A DNA stretch of 64,000 bases. It comes from Larix kaempferi (Eukaryota; Streptophyta; Pinopsida; Pinales; Pinaceae). Within the stretch, counting starts at the first letter, position 1; each line of letters opens with the position of its first letter. The notes under the pieces were generated by a model. The model had not been told where the DNA came from and searched no databases. It worked only from the letters and a program-made list of their open reading frames with translations. This document shows, piece after piece, positions 35,079 to 45,487 of this stretch. The position numbers were made by a program, and so were the translations under genes. Location: NCBI GenBank assembly GCA_027924585.1, contig BSBM01001922.1, forward strand, positions 124,001 to 188,000, read 5' to 3'.

Positions 35079-35893
35079 GTGGCTGCTTTGGATTCGCATG
35101 GTATTTACACAGAGGGGAATATTGCTAACATTTCCCCAACCATTCCGAACAACATTTCTCGCACTCCTGGAAAGATTGAAAACTTTATAGCGGTGTCGAT
35201 TATTCCCCCGAGGAGATCCGCATTTACACCGAGTTATTCAAAGAATTTAGGGATGTTTTCTCCTAGTCATATGAGGAGATGCCGGGTATAGACCCTAGTA
35301 TTGTCAAGCATGAAATTAAGACTTACCCAAATGTTAAGCCTATTCGACAATGTCTTCTGGCTGTGAATCCTAGGAGGGAAGCCACTATTAAGGAAGAAGT
35401 AGAGAAATTACTCAAAGCTAGTTTCATCTACCTGGTTCCCCTTACCAAATGGGTATCCAACCCCATTCCTGTGGATAAGAAGCAAGGAACCATCCGAGTG
35501 TGTATCGATTTTCGAGATCTGAACCGAGAATGTCCTAAAGATAACTTTCCCACTCCATTCATAGACCAAATTTTGGATGCGTGTGCGGGAAGTGAAGTGT
35601 TTTTGTTCATGGACAGTTTTTCAGGTTATAATAAGATCCAAATTAAACTTGAGGACCAACATAAGGCCGCATTTATATGTCCTTGGGGTACCTTTGCATA
35701 CCAAAAAATGCCCTTTAACCTTAAAAATGCTGGAGCTACTTTTCATTGGGCTATGACCTATGCCTTTCATGACCTTAAGCACATAGTGGAGGCTTATCTG
35801 GATGATCTTGCTGGTCACTCTCGTAATAGAGTTGATCACCCAAGTCACCTCCACCTTATTTTAAAAATATGCCGGTGTTATAAGATTCATTTG
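35079..35893 (+). pseudogene. Reverse transcriptase of element C, first part
   Basis: Ty3/gypsy RT: VKPIRQ, IRVCIDFRDLNRECPKD, GYNKIQI, PFNLKNAGATF and the catalytic YLDDL (near 35798), followed by CYKIHL. A frameshift precedes 35279. The frame is cut at 35893 by the copia-type element and resumes at 39013. Confidence 0.9.
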
Positions 35894-36723
35894 TGTGAAA
35901 ATCCTCATAGTAGATCTAAGAGATGATGTATACCTCACAAGAAAGTAATTGATTAAGAAAGAAAATAGAAGAAGAGTGGTCAATGCAGTATAATGAGCAA
36001 CAGAATAATAATATAGTAGAACTCGGATAGAAGCAAAAATACTTCACACACACTAAATTATTAATCTCAAATGGACATATAAATAATACAATGCATAAGG
36101 ATTCGAATGCCTAAGGTGGCAATTCGAATTAGCCTTGATGGAGTGATCAAAGGATCACTGGAGTGTCATTCGAGCATAACTGGTAGTCTATCTCATCATC
36201 GACGGAGTCATCAATGCACAATTAACTGTCAACTGTCAGTCAAACTTAGTCTAATTGAGTGTGGTAGGTGTAACTGAATGTAACTGGAACATGGAGACAC
36301 TAACTGAATGAAGGAGGCTTATTGGAGGGCGCATGAGGAGCCAACTAGAGTCAAAATGGGTAGTCAAGTCTCAGTGGAGGTCCATCAGAGTGATCCAGTT
36401 AGTTGAGAGTCAGTCTATCCTTAAATCAAGGAAGGAACTGAAGACAACTGAAGATAACTGAGTGGAAGGTGAGAGAGGATGAGTGGCTTCCTTAAATCAA
36501 GGAGGAAGGGTGCACTAAGCTCTAGGAGGACTCAAACTGATCTGAGAGAAGCTCCCGGGGGTTGGCTAACTAAGGGCTAGGTGCTGGACTGATGACTGGA
36601 ATGCATGCAAATGCATGCAAACCCTAAATGATGCATGCAAAACCTAAAAGTGCAAGCATGATTGAAAATGTAAATGATCAAAATACTGGTGGGACTAGGA
36701 TGGAGTATAGGAATATCCTAACA
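35894..36723 (-). repeat. 3' LTR of the gag-only element (830 bp)
   Basis: On the minus strand it starts TGTTAGGATATTCC and ends GGATTTTCACA. It is about 90 bp longer than its partner, because the partner lost a segment between short AATAATA-type direct repeats. Confidence 0.88.
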
Positions 36724-36734
36724 CCTCCCCTTAA
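36724..36734 (-). other. Polypurine tract of the gag-only element
   Basis: Minus-strand TTAAGGGGAGG lies immediately before the TGTTAGG start of the 3' LTR. Confidence 0.7.
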
Positions 36735-36911
36735 TCCATCTTGGGCCCTGGTAACTAAGACCAAAGGTCACCCAATACAATGAATAATAACAGTCAATAA
36801 ACCAAGGAAGTGGGGAAAATTTCATGGGAAAAATACCCCTCCCCCTCAAAAGAGATTGTAAGACACACATAAAAAATAAATGCTCCAAACTCAAGCAGGT
36901 GTGATGCTTGG

Positions 36912-38120
36912 TCATATGTCTGGAGGTATCTTCTTCTTGGGAAGAAGTGGATCATGCTCAAAAAGCATATGCTTGTACTTGCTCTTTAGATCGAATGTGA
37001 TGAGAACAAATCCAAAAGTATGAGGATGATCCTTGAACCTGTGATTCGAATCAGTTGAGGTAGGATCAAAAACATGAATATGCAGATAGTCTTTTGTCGT
37101 CTCCTTTGAACCATCATGGGTGAGATTATGCCAAAAGGAACCATCAAATAGTAATGATTGCTTATAATCCAAATCAGATTTAAGACTTGAAGAATAGTTT
37201 CTTGAGATCTCCTTTGAACCAGTAGGGGTGAGATCAAAACTATCATATGCATGAGAAATTATCCCAAGTAATAATTGCTTAGAATCCAAATTAGATCCAA
37301 GACTTGAATCATGGTTTCTTGAGATCTCCTTTGAACCATGAGAGGTGAGATCAAAACCAGTAGATGCATGAGAAATTATCCCAAGCGAATGGCCATGGTT
37401 TCTTGAGATCTCCTTTGAACCAACAGGGGTGAGATCAAAACCATGATGTGCATGAGAAATTATCCCAAGCAAATGGAAATAGCCATAATCTTCAATAACC
37501 TTCTGAAAGCATGAGATAATGATCATATAGTAGTAAATAAGAGGTGATTGCTGGAGGAGAGCGAATGCATTACCTCCAATAGCTGATTTTACCTCCAAAA
37601 TAATCATGTGATCATGAGGCAAACCAACAGACTTTGGTACAAGAGAGGATTTAGTACCTTCTACAATATCTAGAGTGTGAGCTGGCACAGAAAGAGAAGA
37701 AAGTTGGAGCATGAGGGTAGAATCTGTAGGTTCTTTGTGGACAACTTCAATATGAGATGATACTGGTCCATGATCTGAGAGACCATCAAGGAGAGCGAAT
37801 GCATCACTGGGCTTTCTCTCAAAGGGGTTTGGACCAATCCCTTCATTCTGTCTGCCAAATCTTTTATCCAAGTAGGCCCATAGCTCTTTTGGAGATTCAA
37901 CATCATCAATGAATTGATGTACCAAGCATCGAGACATAGCAAGCATCATGGTTCCCATGGCTCTGTCACCATTATTTAACCAGTCAATCTTTTCTTCAGA
38001 GGATTCGAACTCTCTCTCAAAACAATAATCAAAGAGACCATTTCTCTTCAAATGTGCTATCATCTTTGGTTTCCATTCATCATAGTTGAATGGAGGAGGA
38101 TAGATTTCTTCTGAATACAT
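36912..38120 (-). CDS. Copia-type Gag-like protein with a C-terminal 39-residue repeat
   Basis: An uninterrupted 402-codon frame from a true ATG about 140 bp after the primer site. Residues 1-95 resemble the N part of plant copia Gag (UBN2/DUF4219 type): PPPFNYDEWKPKMIAHLKRN, then a helical stretch with LWAYLDKRFG. No CCHC knuckle follows. The C half has repeats beginning LGIISHA and containing GSKEISRN: one 28-residue and two 39-residue units, with a diverged fourth. An open frame this long in an element surrounded by decayed ones suggests recent insertion. The C part matches no domain I recognise. Confidence 0.75.
   Translation of the reverse strand: MYSEEIYPPPFNYDEWKPKMIAHLKRNGLFDYCFEREFESSEEKIDWLNNGDRAMGTMMLAMSRCLVHQFIDDVESPKELWAYLDKRFGRQNEGIGPNPFERKPSDAFALLDGLSDHGPVSSHIEVVHKEPTDSTLMLQLSSLSVPAHTLDIVEGTKSSLVPKSVGLPHDHMIILEVKSAIGGNAFALLQQSPLIYYYMIIISCFQKVIEDYGYFHLLGIISHAHHGFDLTPVGSKEISRNHGHSLGIISHASTGFDLTSHGSKEISRNHDSSLGSNLDSKQLLLGIISHAYDSFDLTPTGSKEISRNYSSSLKSDLDYKQSLLFDGSFWHNLTHDGSKETTKDYLHIHVFDPTSTDSNHRFKDHPHTFGFVLITFDLKSKYKHMLFEHDPLLPKKKIPPDI
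37035..37469 (-). repeat. 117-bp coding tandem repeat in the gag-only element
   Basis: Units start at plus-strand 37469, 37385 and 37268 going left; spacing is 84 bp (a unit with 33 bp deleted) and 117 bp, and a degenerate unit begins near 37151. All lengths are multiples of three, so the reading frame is kept. Confidence 0.85.
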
Positions 38121-38262
38121 GGAAGCAGTAGAAGACCTTCAAAACAATAGAGAATATCTGAAACTGCTACTGCTACAAAGATGCAGAAACTGCTGCACTC
38201 GAAATCTTGGTAATAACCTGCAAAAAACTCTCAAGAATGGAGATAAACAATACTGTCAACAT

Positions 38263-38274
38263 GCTCTGATACAA
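38263..38274 (-). other. Primer-binding site of the gag-only element (tRNA-iMet type)
   Basis: Minus-strand TTGTATCAGAGC follows the 5' LTR. It matches the plant initiator-Met primer site TGGTATCAGAGC at 11 of 12 bases, as in Ty1/copia elements. Confidence 0.8.
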
Positions 38275-39012
38275 TGTGAAAATCCTCACAGTAGATATAA
38301 GAGATAATGTATACCTCACAAGAAAGTAATTGAGTAAGCAAGAAAATAGAAGAAGAGTGGTCAATGCAGTATAATGAGCAACAAAATAATAATACAATTC
38401 ATGAGGATTCGAATGCCTAAGGTGGCAATTCGAATTAGCCTTCATGGAGTGATCAAAGGATCACTGGAGTGTCATCGGAGCACAACTTGTAGTCTATCTC
38501 ATCATCGATGGAGTCATCAATGCACAAGTAATTGTCAACCGTTAGTCAAACTGAGTCTAACTAAGTGTGGTAGGTGTAACTGAATGTAACTGGCACATGG
38601 AGACACTAACTGAATGAAGGAGGCTCAGTGGAGGGTACATGAGGAGCTAACTGGAGTCAGAATGGGCAGTCAAGTCTCAGTGGAGGTCCATCGGAGTGAT
38701 ACAGTTAGTTGAGAGTTAGTCTAGCCTTAAATCAAGGAAGGAACTAAAGACAACTAAAGATAACTGAGTGGTAGGTGAGAGAGGACAAGTGGCTTCCTTA
38801 AATCAAGGAGGAAGGGCGCACTAAGCTCTAGGAGGGCTCAAACTAATCTAAGAGAATCTCCTGGGGGTTGGATAACTGAGGGTTAGGTGTTGGACTGATG
38901 ACTGGAATGCATGGAAATTCATGCAAACCCTAAAAGTGCATGCATGACTGAAAATGTAAATATTAATCAAAATACTGGTGGGAATAGGATGGAGTATAGG
39001 AATATCCTAACA
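38275..39012 (-). repeat. 5' LTR of the gag-only element (738 bp)
   Basis: Same ends as the copy at 35894. The two LTRs differ at scattered sites in addition to the 90-bp deletion, so the insertion is not brand new. Confidence 0.88.
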
Positions 39013-39839
39013 GTTTGAACCCTAATAAGTGCATCTTTGTTGTGAAAACTAGTCGCCTTATAGGGTTTGTAGTCTCTAAAGAGGGTATTTGAGTCGATCC
39101 GTTAAAGGTTGAGGCAATACTTTGATTGCCCCCCCGGCGTAGTTGGATTCAACTTCAGAGCTTCCAAGGGAGATCCACTTCTTACGCCGCTTCATTGTGA
39201 ATCATGCCATTCTTACAAAGGGTTTCACACGATTATTGAAGAAGGACACTCGTTTTATCTCGAATGAGCGAGCCCAGTAGTCTTTCGACGCTTTAAAGAA
39301 ATCCTTGGTATCGGCCCCTCTTCTTAGTCCACCCGACTTTGCAAGAGATTTTTTGCTTTATGTGGTTGTGTCTCAAGATATGATTGGTATGGTCTTAGTT
39401 CAGGCGGATGATGTGCTTCAAGAGCATGTTGTCTATTATCTTAGTAGAAACCTCATAGATGTTGAACTGAGATATTCTCACGTTGAGAAATTGGCCCTTG
39501 CAACTGTTCATGCAGTCCAACGATTACGACATTATATTTTGCTTAGATAAACCACAGTTATAGTGCATGCCAATCCATTTCATTTCGTGCTCTCATGACA
39601 CCTAATTGGGGGGAAATATAATAAATGGATTGTCATCCTTCAGGAATTTGATCTTGATTTTGCTTCGGCGAAGTCAGTGAATTGCTTGGTTTTTGCAGAA
39701 CTTATGTCGGATTTTTCGAGACTTGATGAGGAAGTAGTCCATGAAGAACAATTTGTGGATGAACATTTGTTTCTTATCTTGTCAACGGACCCTTAGTATG
39801 GGGATATAATTATATATCTCCAAACTATGAAGTTCCCTT
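39013..39839 (+). pseudogene. End of RT and RNase H of element C
   Basis: It resumes with NPNKC after the insertion, then GFVVSKEGI, a TGA where related elements have Arg, and a frameshift at a C run near 39130. RNase H-like sequence follows (39305-39550: FLLYVVVSQDMIGMVLVQ, VVYYLSRNL, YSHVEKLALATV) and continues with further stops. It belonged to the pol polyprotein. Confidence 0.8.
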
Positions 39840-41038
39840 CGCATTATTCGCGAGATGAGAGACAGCATGTGAGACATCACGCCAAAGACTATGTCATCAT
39901 CGGTGAAACTTTGTATCATTGAGGAAAAGACTCTATTCTCCATCGTTTCTTAACTCATGAAGAAGCGAAGCTAGTGATTAATGACTGCCATAGTGGAGCG
40001 TGTGGTGGTCACTTATCTGGGCTTGCGACAACCCAATGTATCTTGCGAGCAGGCTATTTTTGGCCTACGATATTCAAAGATTTTGTAAATGTTGTCAAGA
40101 GATGTCACCCTTTCCAGGTGTTTGCTCAAAACATGCGCTCACATACTGCTCCTTTACATTCGGTCATCACTATCTATCCCTTCACAAAGTGGGGGGTATA
40201 TTTGATGGATTGCAACCCAGCCTCAGCTAGGGTGCATTTCCATATCATCATGGCCATTGATTATTTTACCAAATGGGATGAGGCCATGTTGACCATTAAA
40301 TCCGATGGTGCAACAGCAACCCACTATGTATTCAATGAAATTATAGATCAATTCGGTATCCCGAAGGATATTGTCACTGACCATGGTAGTCGCTTTCAAA
40401 ACAGGATGATGGAGGAATTGTCACTTAAGATTGGGTTTCGACAAGATCACTCATATTCTTATTATCCCCAAGCGAATGGCCAGGTCAAGGAAGTTAATAA
40501 GTCCCTTAAATCCATTCTCCAAAGGACCATCCGGCAAAGCAAGAGTAATTGGCATATTATGTTGTATCCCGCTTTGTGGGCGTATCGAACCGCAGTAAAG
40601 ACTTCCACCGATTTGTCACCATTTAAGTTAGTTCATGGTGTGGATTCTATCTTACCGATTGAATGCGAAATCCCTTCCTTGAAACTAGCTATAGAGCTCT
40701 TACCTGACACTTCAGAAGTAGAGCAACGTTTAGTCTACCTCGATAAACTTGATGAGCAGTGTTGGGATGCCTTCGTAGCAATTGATGCCAACAAACATTG
40801 TGTTAAGGTTCAGTATGATAGGTCTGTCCGTCCCCAGCAATATGCTGAAGGTGACTTGGTACTCCTTTATGACCAAGCGAAGGAACCCCTAGGGGCAGGA
40901 AATTTTAACCCCATGTGGCACGGTCCTTACGTTGTGAGGTGTGTCACGGAGAAAGGAGCCTATGAGTTGGAATATTACGAGGGGAAAGCCTTGAAGGAGC
41001 CTAGAAATGGGATCTACCTCACGCGGTATTACTCTTGA
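39840..41038 (+). pseudogene. Integrase of element C
   Basis: A long open part (39974-41038) is preceded by the linker RDERQHVRHHAKDYVIIGETLYH. The zinc-binding region has HSGACGGH but CHPFQVFA, lacking the second Cys of the usual C-X2-C. Catalytic Asp residues stand in MAIDYFTKW and VTDHGSRF. The expected catalytic Glu is Lys in NGQVKEVNK (near 40490). The C-terminal domain with GDLVLLYDQ and WHGPYVV is intact. The lost Cys and Glu point to an inactive enzyme although this stretch has no stop. Confidence 0.85.
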
Positions 41039-41150
41039 GCTTCTAGCTCAAGATGATACTTTTGTATACTATTGTATAGTTTTTTTTGTACATAGTTTAG
41101 ATTTATTTTGATTTTTCGGTTCTGCAGATTCGCTTCCATTTGGTTGACAG

Positions 41151-41569
41151 ATGTCAGCAGAATCTCCAGTGTTCTTGGGATTCACTGATGGGGCTAGCCT
41201 TCATACACAGAGACTAGCGTCTACTAGCTTATTTATTCGCTCGATCATCAGATTGTGTCTTCAGGAGGTGCTTGTCTCAGTCCTACATCCAATCATGTGG
41301 CTGAGTATAGTGTTGTTGTCGAGCTACTTCACGATGCCATTTCGCATGGTATCCAGTCTTTAGAAGTCCATTTGGATTCACAACTACTTGTGTCTCAGTT
41401 GAATGGCCAGTACCATGTGAGGGATCCTACATTACTAAGGAGGTTCTTAAGGGTAAGACTCTTGGAGCGTCAATTTGTTTTTATTACATTCATTCATGTT
41501 CTGAGATGTTTTAATCACATAACTGATGCATATTCTATTTATGTCCTAGATTGGCATTTGTCACATTAA
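41151..41569 (+). pseudogene. Second (additional) RNase H of element C
   Basis: FTDGAS opens the domain in one frame; after a frameshift near 41255 it continues SSGGACLSPTSNHVAEYSVV, HLDSQLLVSQLNGQY, VRDPTLLRRFLRVRLLERQF and a C-terminal VLDWHL. The Asp, Glu and Asp of RNase H can be seen in TDGAS, VAEY and HLDSQ. A second RNase H placed after integrase is a known mark of Tat elements. Confidence 0.85.
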
Positions 41570-41732
41570 TAAAAGAAGCACATAAATAACATTCATTCAT
41601 ACATTTGTACATACACAATAGTATAGTCAGAAAATCATAAGTTTTTTTCATTAATAATATATCCAAAATATGGTATCATAATACAAAGCAAGAGCCCATA
41701 CAATCCGATACAAAAATAGGCCCCCATGGAAT
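41570..41732 (+). other. AT-rich stretch between element C and the host pseudogene
   Basis: No gene or repeat recognised. On the minus strand it would be the 3' flank of the broken plant gene. Confidence 0.5.
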
Positions 41733-41827
41733 CTAAGCCCTACGAGGAGGCCTTGCTGCCTCGACAGGATGATTATGGATGTAATAGTGCATAGTGTTGG
41801 CTATGCGTCGCAGTATTTGCACCCAGG
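41733..41827 (-). pseudogene. C-terminal piece of the broken plant gene
   Basis: About 31 codons on the minus strand lead to a TAG at 41733-41735. They are in the frame that ends abruptly at 50574 on the other side of element B. CCAGG (41823-41827) is the left target duplication of B, and TTAGG (50574-50578) is its partner with two C-to-T changes. Confidence 0.6.
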
Positions 41828-41917
41828 TGTAGCTAGGGTTTTCACCCTAGCTTGTGCAAATGAGCACCTACTAAGGAGAATGGAATCCTTAGTAGCAGTT
41901 CAATAAACAGTAAATGA
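41828..41917 (-). repeat. 3' LTR stub of element B
   Basis: 90 bp identical in type to the ends of the LTRs at 31312 and 49841, including the U5 hairpin (41832-41851). The remaining 640 bp or so of this LTR, and the polypurine tract, are deleted. Confidence 0.85.
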
Positions 41918-43491
41918 TGGTGGAGAACCGAAGTTTCCTTGGCAGGAGCATGAGGTGGAGAACCGAAGTGTGAGAGTACTGATGGTAGGACTGACATACT
42001 GTGGGGGATAGCTGGGCAAGTAGAGTGGGTGGACTCAAAATTCCTTTGTTCAGAGTATGATGGCGGGGATGATCGGGCAGCATATGAAACTGACTGATGG
42101 GAAAGGGATCATAGCTGTAAGGATAGTGACTAGGATGAGGGATACTCAAGCTGGTGTAAAATGGCAGGAGACTGCAGAATACTCTAAACAAAGGCGACCT
42201 GATTGGGGGTGCTGCCGAGATGATCGATCATAGTGCCAAGAGGCACGGGGGGACTTATTCATGGGTTAAGGAACTAGAAGAAGTGTGTTTAAAATGGTAC
42301 TGTCATGTGGATTTATACGAGCTCAGGACAGTTCATGCTCGTGATTGCTTTCAATTTTAAGGAGTCTAAAAGCGATAAGAAGACTCTGAAATAATGGAAT
42401 GGTACTGGCGTGTGGATCTGTACGAGCCCAAGACAGTTCATGCTCATGGTTGCTTTCAATTTTAGAGAGTCTGAAAGTGATAAGAAGACTACAAGGGGTT
42501 GCTTTTTCGTGTGTTAGTCTCCAAGGCCCGAAGAAGCATAAAAGGATGCAATGAAGAACTCTTCTAGCCGGTGTGACTAGAGTATTCCTTTTTCGTAATT
42601 AGTATACCAGGTCTGGAAAAGGGGTAAACTTATACTAGATAGACGCCCTTTCAGGTACTTTAACGAGCATGAAAGGAAGCAAGATTACTCAGTGATCTTT
42701 TCATTGTTTTCGGAGTCAGAAAAGAGCTTAACAGAAACTCCCTAAGTGCCTTTTTCGTAAAGGACTTGTCCGGCCCGAAAAAGGGATAAAATTATACCGA
42801 ACAAAAAGAATGGTCAGGCAAGGAGGAAGTGCTCAATCAAGGAACATTTATGATGACCAAGAACGAGGGAGGCGGGGAACACTGGTGGGCCTCCTTGTGG
42901 GATAATGGATGGTGGAAAAATAACAAAATAATTGCTGTATGATAGGAGTGAATGGCTCATGTAAAAATGTGGAACAATTCGATGGTGACCGATGTAGCAC
43001 GCAAACCGAGGCAGCAAGGTGTCGGGACACAATGTTGAAACTGTACCAAGTGAGAGCGAGAAATGATCTCAAGCATCATCACGAGCTCGGAAAAATGAAT
43101 CCGGTGATATAAAAAGTGTCAAAAATGGATAACATCCGATGTGGCATGCAAACCGAAGTGACGAGGGGAGTTTTGAAAAAAATACCCGAAAAATCTGGGG
43201 GTGAGAGTGAGAAATGATCTCAAGCGTCATCACGGGCTCGAAAAAATGAATCCAACGTTGCAAATGGTGTGAAAAATGGAGGTCATACAGTCTCCGGAAT
43301 GGTCAAAGCAAATAACTAGGTTAGAAAATGGTTACAAATAAAGGTGAGCCCACCACGCAAAGGATGCAGTGGAGGGGAGAAATGATTACTCGCGGGGGAA
43401 GAATACTAGGTGTATCAAATCAAATCAAATCTACAAGTGATATGTGACCTCAAAAATGGTTGATATCATGCATGTGAAAAAGTGATCAGGG
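41918..43491 (-). other. 3' UTR of element B with tandem repeats
   Basis: Direct repeats are present: about 105 bp (42296 and 42401, holding GGTACTG and GACAGTTCATGCTC) and about 150 bp (42960-43260, holding GAGAAATGATCTCAAGC). Read on the minus strand, parts around 42480-42790 resemble the 3' UTR of the array unit (CTTTTTCG and GTATAC-containing segments). No gene is seen. Confidence 0.6.
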
Positions 43492-44941
43492 TTAATGACC
43501 TGCCCCCATGCTATGTGCATTGGGTTTGTGATTGTGGATCACATATGTGTTGGTTTGAACAAGGGAGTTACTGATGTGCTGAGATAGATGTGATGGGTTA
43601 GGTTCAAAATGATTGATCATGCCCCCTATCCCAAGGTCGAGGTAATATATTATGCCCCCTAACTCAGAGGTGTCAATGTGGTGCTCGATGATAGCGGGGT
43701 CAAGATCAAGCATTTTAGTATAGGACCATGCAAAGACATCGTGGAACTCTTGGAAAAGTTTTTTGTACTCTCCAATCTCATACTCACTGTAGGAGTCTCC
43801 TAATGTAATGATTTCAAGAGCACCAGGTAGGTCAGAGATATCAATGTGGATGACAGGTGAGATGTTGGCCATGTTACCTTCCTCAAACGCATCAGGAGTA
43901 GGAATGGGATCCTTAAACCAGTCGAATTTGGTGGGAAGGAAATCTTTGGACTCAACCGCAAATTGAGTAGCTATGGTGGAGGAGGACTCTTCCGGGAGGA
44001 AATAGGAACGATGGTGCACGTCGTCCCAGGGATAATCTGGGGCAGTGAGAGCCTCTAGAATCTCCTCATCATTGCGGAAACTTTGCGTTGTCAAATCGGT
44101 TGACGAGGGAGTGGTAGTCGAAGAGATCATATAAATGGTGTTAATCTCTCCGGATGGGGGTGATACCGGGGGGTGGATCTCCTCAATTGTGGGGGGTGTT
44201 GTCTCAAGGTCCAAATTATTCATCTCGTAGAAAGCTGCTCTATAATCCAGGAGATCAGGACAGTGATGTGAGTAATGACTGTAAATACCGCATATTGCAC
44301 AAGGGTGGTTGGTACGCAGTGATTTATCACGAGGCTTAGGGGTTGGATCGAGTTCGACAACCGGGATGTTGCAGTCGTCGTCAAGCATTTGCATGCGTTC
44401 TTGAAAAGCAGGTAATTGTGGACATTGATGAGTTGGATGTCCTAACTCATCACACAATGAGCATTTAGGAGGAGCACGAAACACGGGGGGGGTTAACTGC
44501 TTTGGGAGGGGGTACAACAGTGTATGGTTGTGGGCCTTTGCCCCCAGTGGGATTGATAAGAGGAGGGGGATTCGTAGATGACGAAGGGGTAGTGACACCG
44601 GGAGGTGGTTGACTAGTAGTGGAAATGGGTTGCACCAGTTGTAGGATGACATTTGGTGTCGGCGGGGGAACGGGAGGCGAAATATACCACACGGGTAATC
44701 CCAAGGTTAACCCGGGGAGGCTAAGAGTAGCCATAACCAGGGCGCTTACTACGCTCGAGGGAGGGAATAGGAAGGGGATTGTGTGGATGGGTGTAACACC
44801 AATGTGACTAGGTACCAATGGTGGTTTGGGTAACAAGGGCGGTGTATTGTTGGGTGTTTGTGTATTGTGGGAAAGAGTACAGAGGTCAAAGACTTCGGTT
44901 GCGGGTGACGGGGGTGGAATGGATTGGAATGTGAAAGTCAT
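43492..44941 (-). pseudogene. Second nucleocapsid-like module and pre-RT segment of element B
   Basis: A frame from ATG 44941 has MATLSLPGLTLGLPVW at residues 70-85, the same motif as in the array's Gag-like protein. After a frame change at an eight-G run (44485-44492, plus strand) the other frame gives two zinc knuckles, CSLCDELGHPTHQC and CAICGIYSHYSHHC, both with canonical CX2CX4HX4C spacing. Then come WDDVHHRSYFLPEE and FQEFHDVFAWSYTKM, the segment found just before RT in gypsy elements. RT itself is missing. The module lies in the same frame as the protease, separated by one TAG. Confidence 0.75.
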
Positions 44942-44953
44942 CGACGTGTCTGA

Positions 44954-45487
44954 CTAAACTCTAGGTCCTACAGAGGAAACAAACGAGGTAGTTGCACCAC
45001 AAACAGGTTGTTCAACCATGGGGAGAACATTTTCAGGTGCAGCGGGGGCATTGGGATCGTAATAGGTGAGTTGGTCGACCTTGACCACCCGTCCGTCATG
45101 GGGGAACATCATGGTACGAAAAATGGATGAGGAAACCACCTGCATGGCATACATGTAGCTGCGGCCAAGTAAGAGGTTATAATCAAGTTGGGCATTGATG
45201 ACCTCTATGTAAATGAGAACGGTTTTTCCAGCCAACTGGACGGGGACATTAGCTAGGAGACCTTGGGGTTGAGCCGAACGGCCGTCGTAGGCTCACAATG
45301 CAGTGGTGGACTGCTGGAGGGTAGGGGATCCCAACTTCTTCCAAACGAATGTGGACATAATGCATGTAGAGGCACCTTCATTGATAATGCACCGATGGAT
45401 GACAAGATTCCGAACAGAAACGGAAACTTGGAATGCTAAAGTGGAAGGTAGGAGTGGTTCGGATTGGTCCAAATCAAAGGCCATCAA
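44954..45487 (-). pseudogene. Protease of element B
   Basis: IINEGASTCIMS, then after a stop AGKTVLIYIEVI, LLLGRSYMYAMQ and FPHDGRVVKVDQL. The catalytic Asp seen in relatives (DEGAS) is Asn here. The change is GAT to AAT in an ATCGATG context, as produced by CpG deamination on the other strand. Confidence 0.8.

Larger units (their letters stand above)
35894..39012 (-). mobile_element. Non-autonomous gag-only copia-type element (TR-GAG-like), 3.1 kb
   Basis: On the minus strand: 5' LTR 38275-39012, primer site 38263-38274, one gag-like ORF 36912-38120, polypurine tract 36724-36734, 3' LTR 35894-36723. It is flanked by ATTTG (35889-35893) and GTTTG (39013-39017), a 5-bp target duplication with one change, and interrupts the RT reading frame of element C exactly there. 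No protease, integrase or RT is encoded. This fits the class described as terminal-repeat elements with a GAG domain. Confidence 0.88.
32086..41569 (+). mobile_element. Element C: decayed autonomous Tat-lineage Ty3/gypsy element
   Basis: It contains in order gag, protease, reverse transcriptase, RNase H, integrase and a second RNase H after integrase. The last is the hallmark of the plant Tat lineage. Its LTRs are not visible: the 5' part is cut off by element A, and on the right the sequence changes to unrelated AT-rich DNA near 41570. Many stops and frameshifts make it inactive. A gag-only copia-type element sits inside the RT (35894-39012). Confidence 0.88.

Noticed and set aside
36912-38120. 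Host gene flanked by repeats instead of a transposon gene
   Set aside because: Matching LTRs, a tRNA-iMet type primer site, a polypurine tract and a target duplication surround it exactly as in an LTR element.
35079-41038. Treating the RT/integrase of element C as an active gene
   Set aside because: The RT is cut by an insertion, frames shift, and the integrase lacks a zinc-binding Cys and the catalytic Glu.
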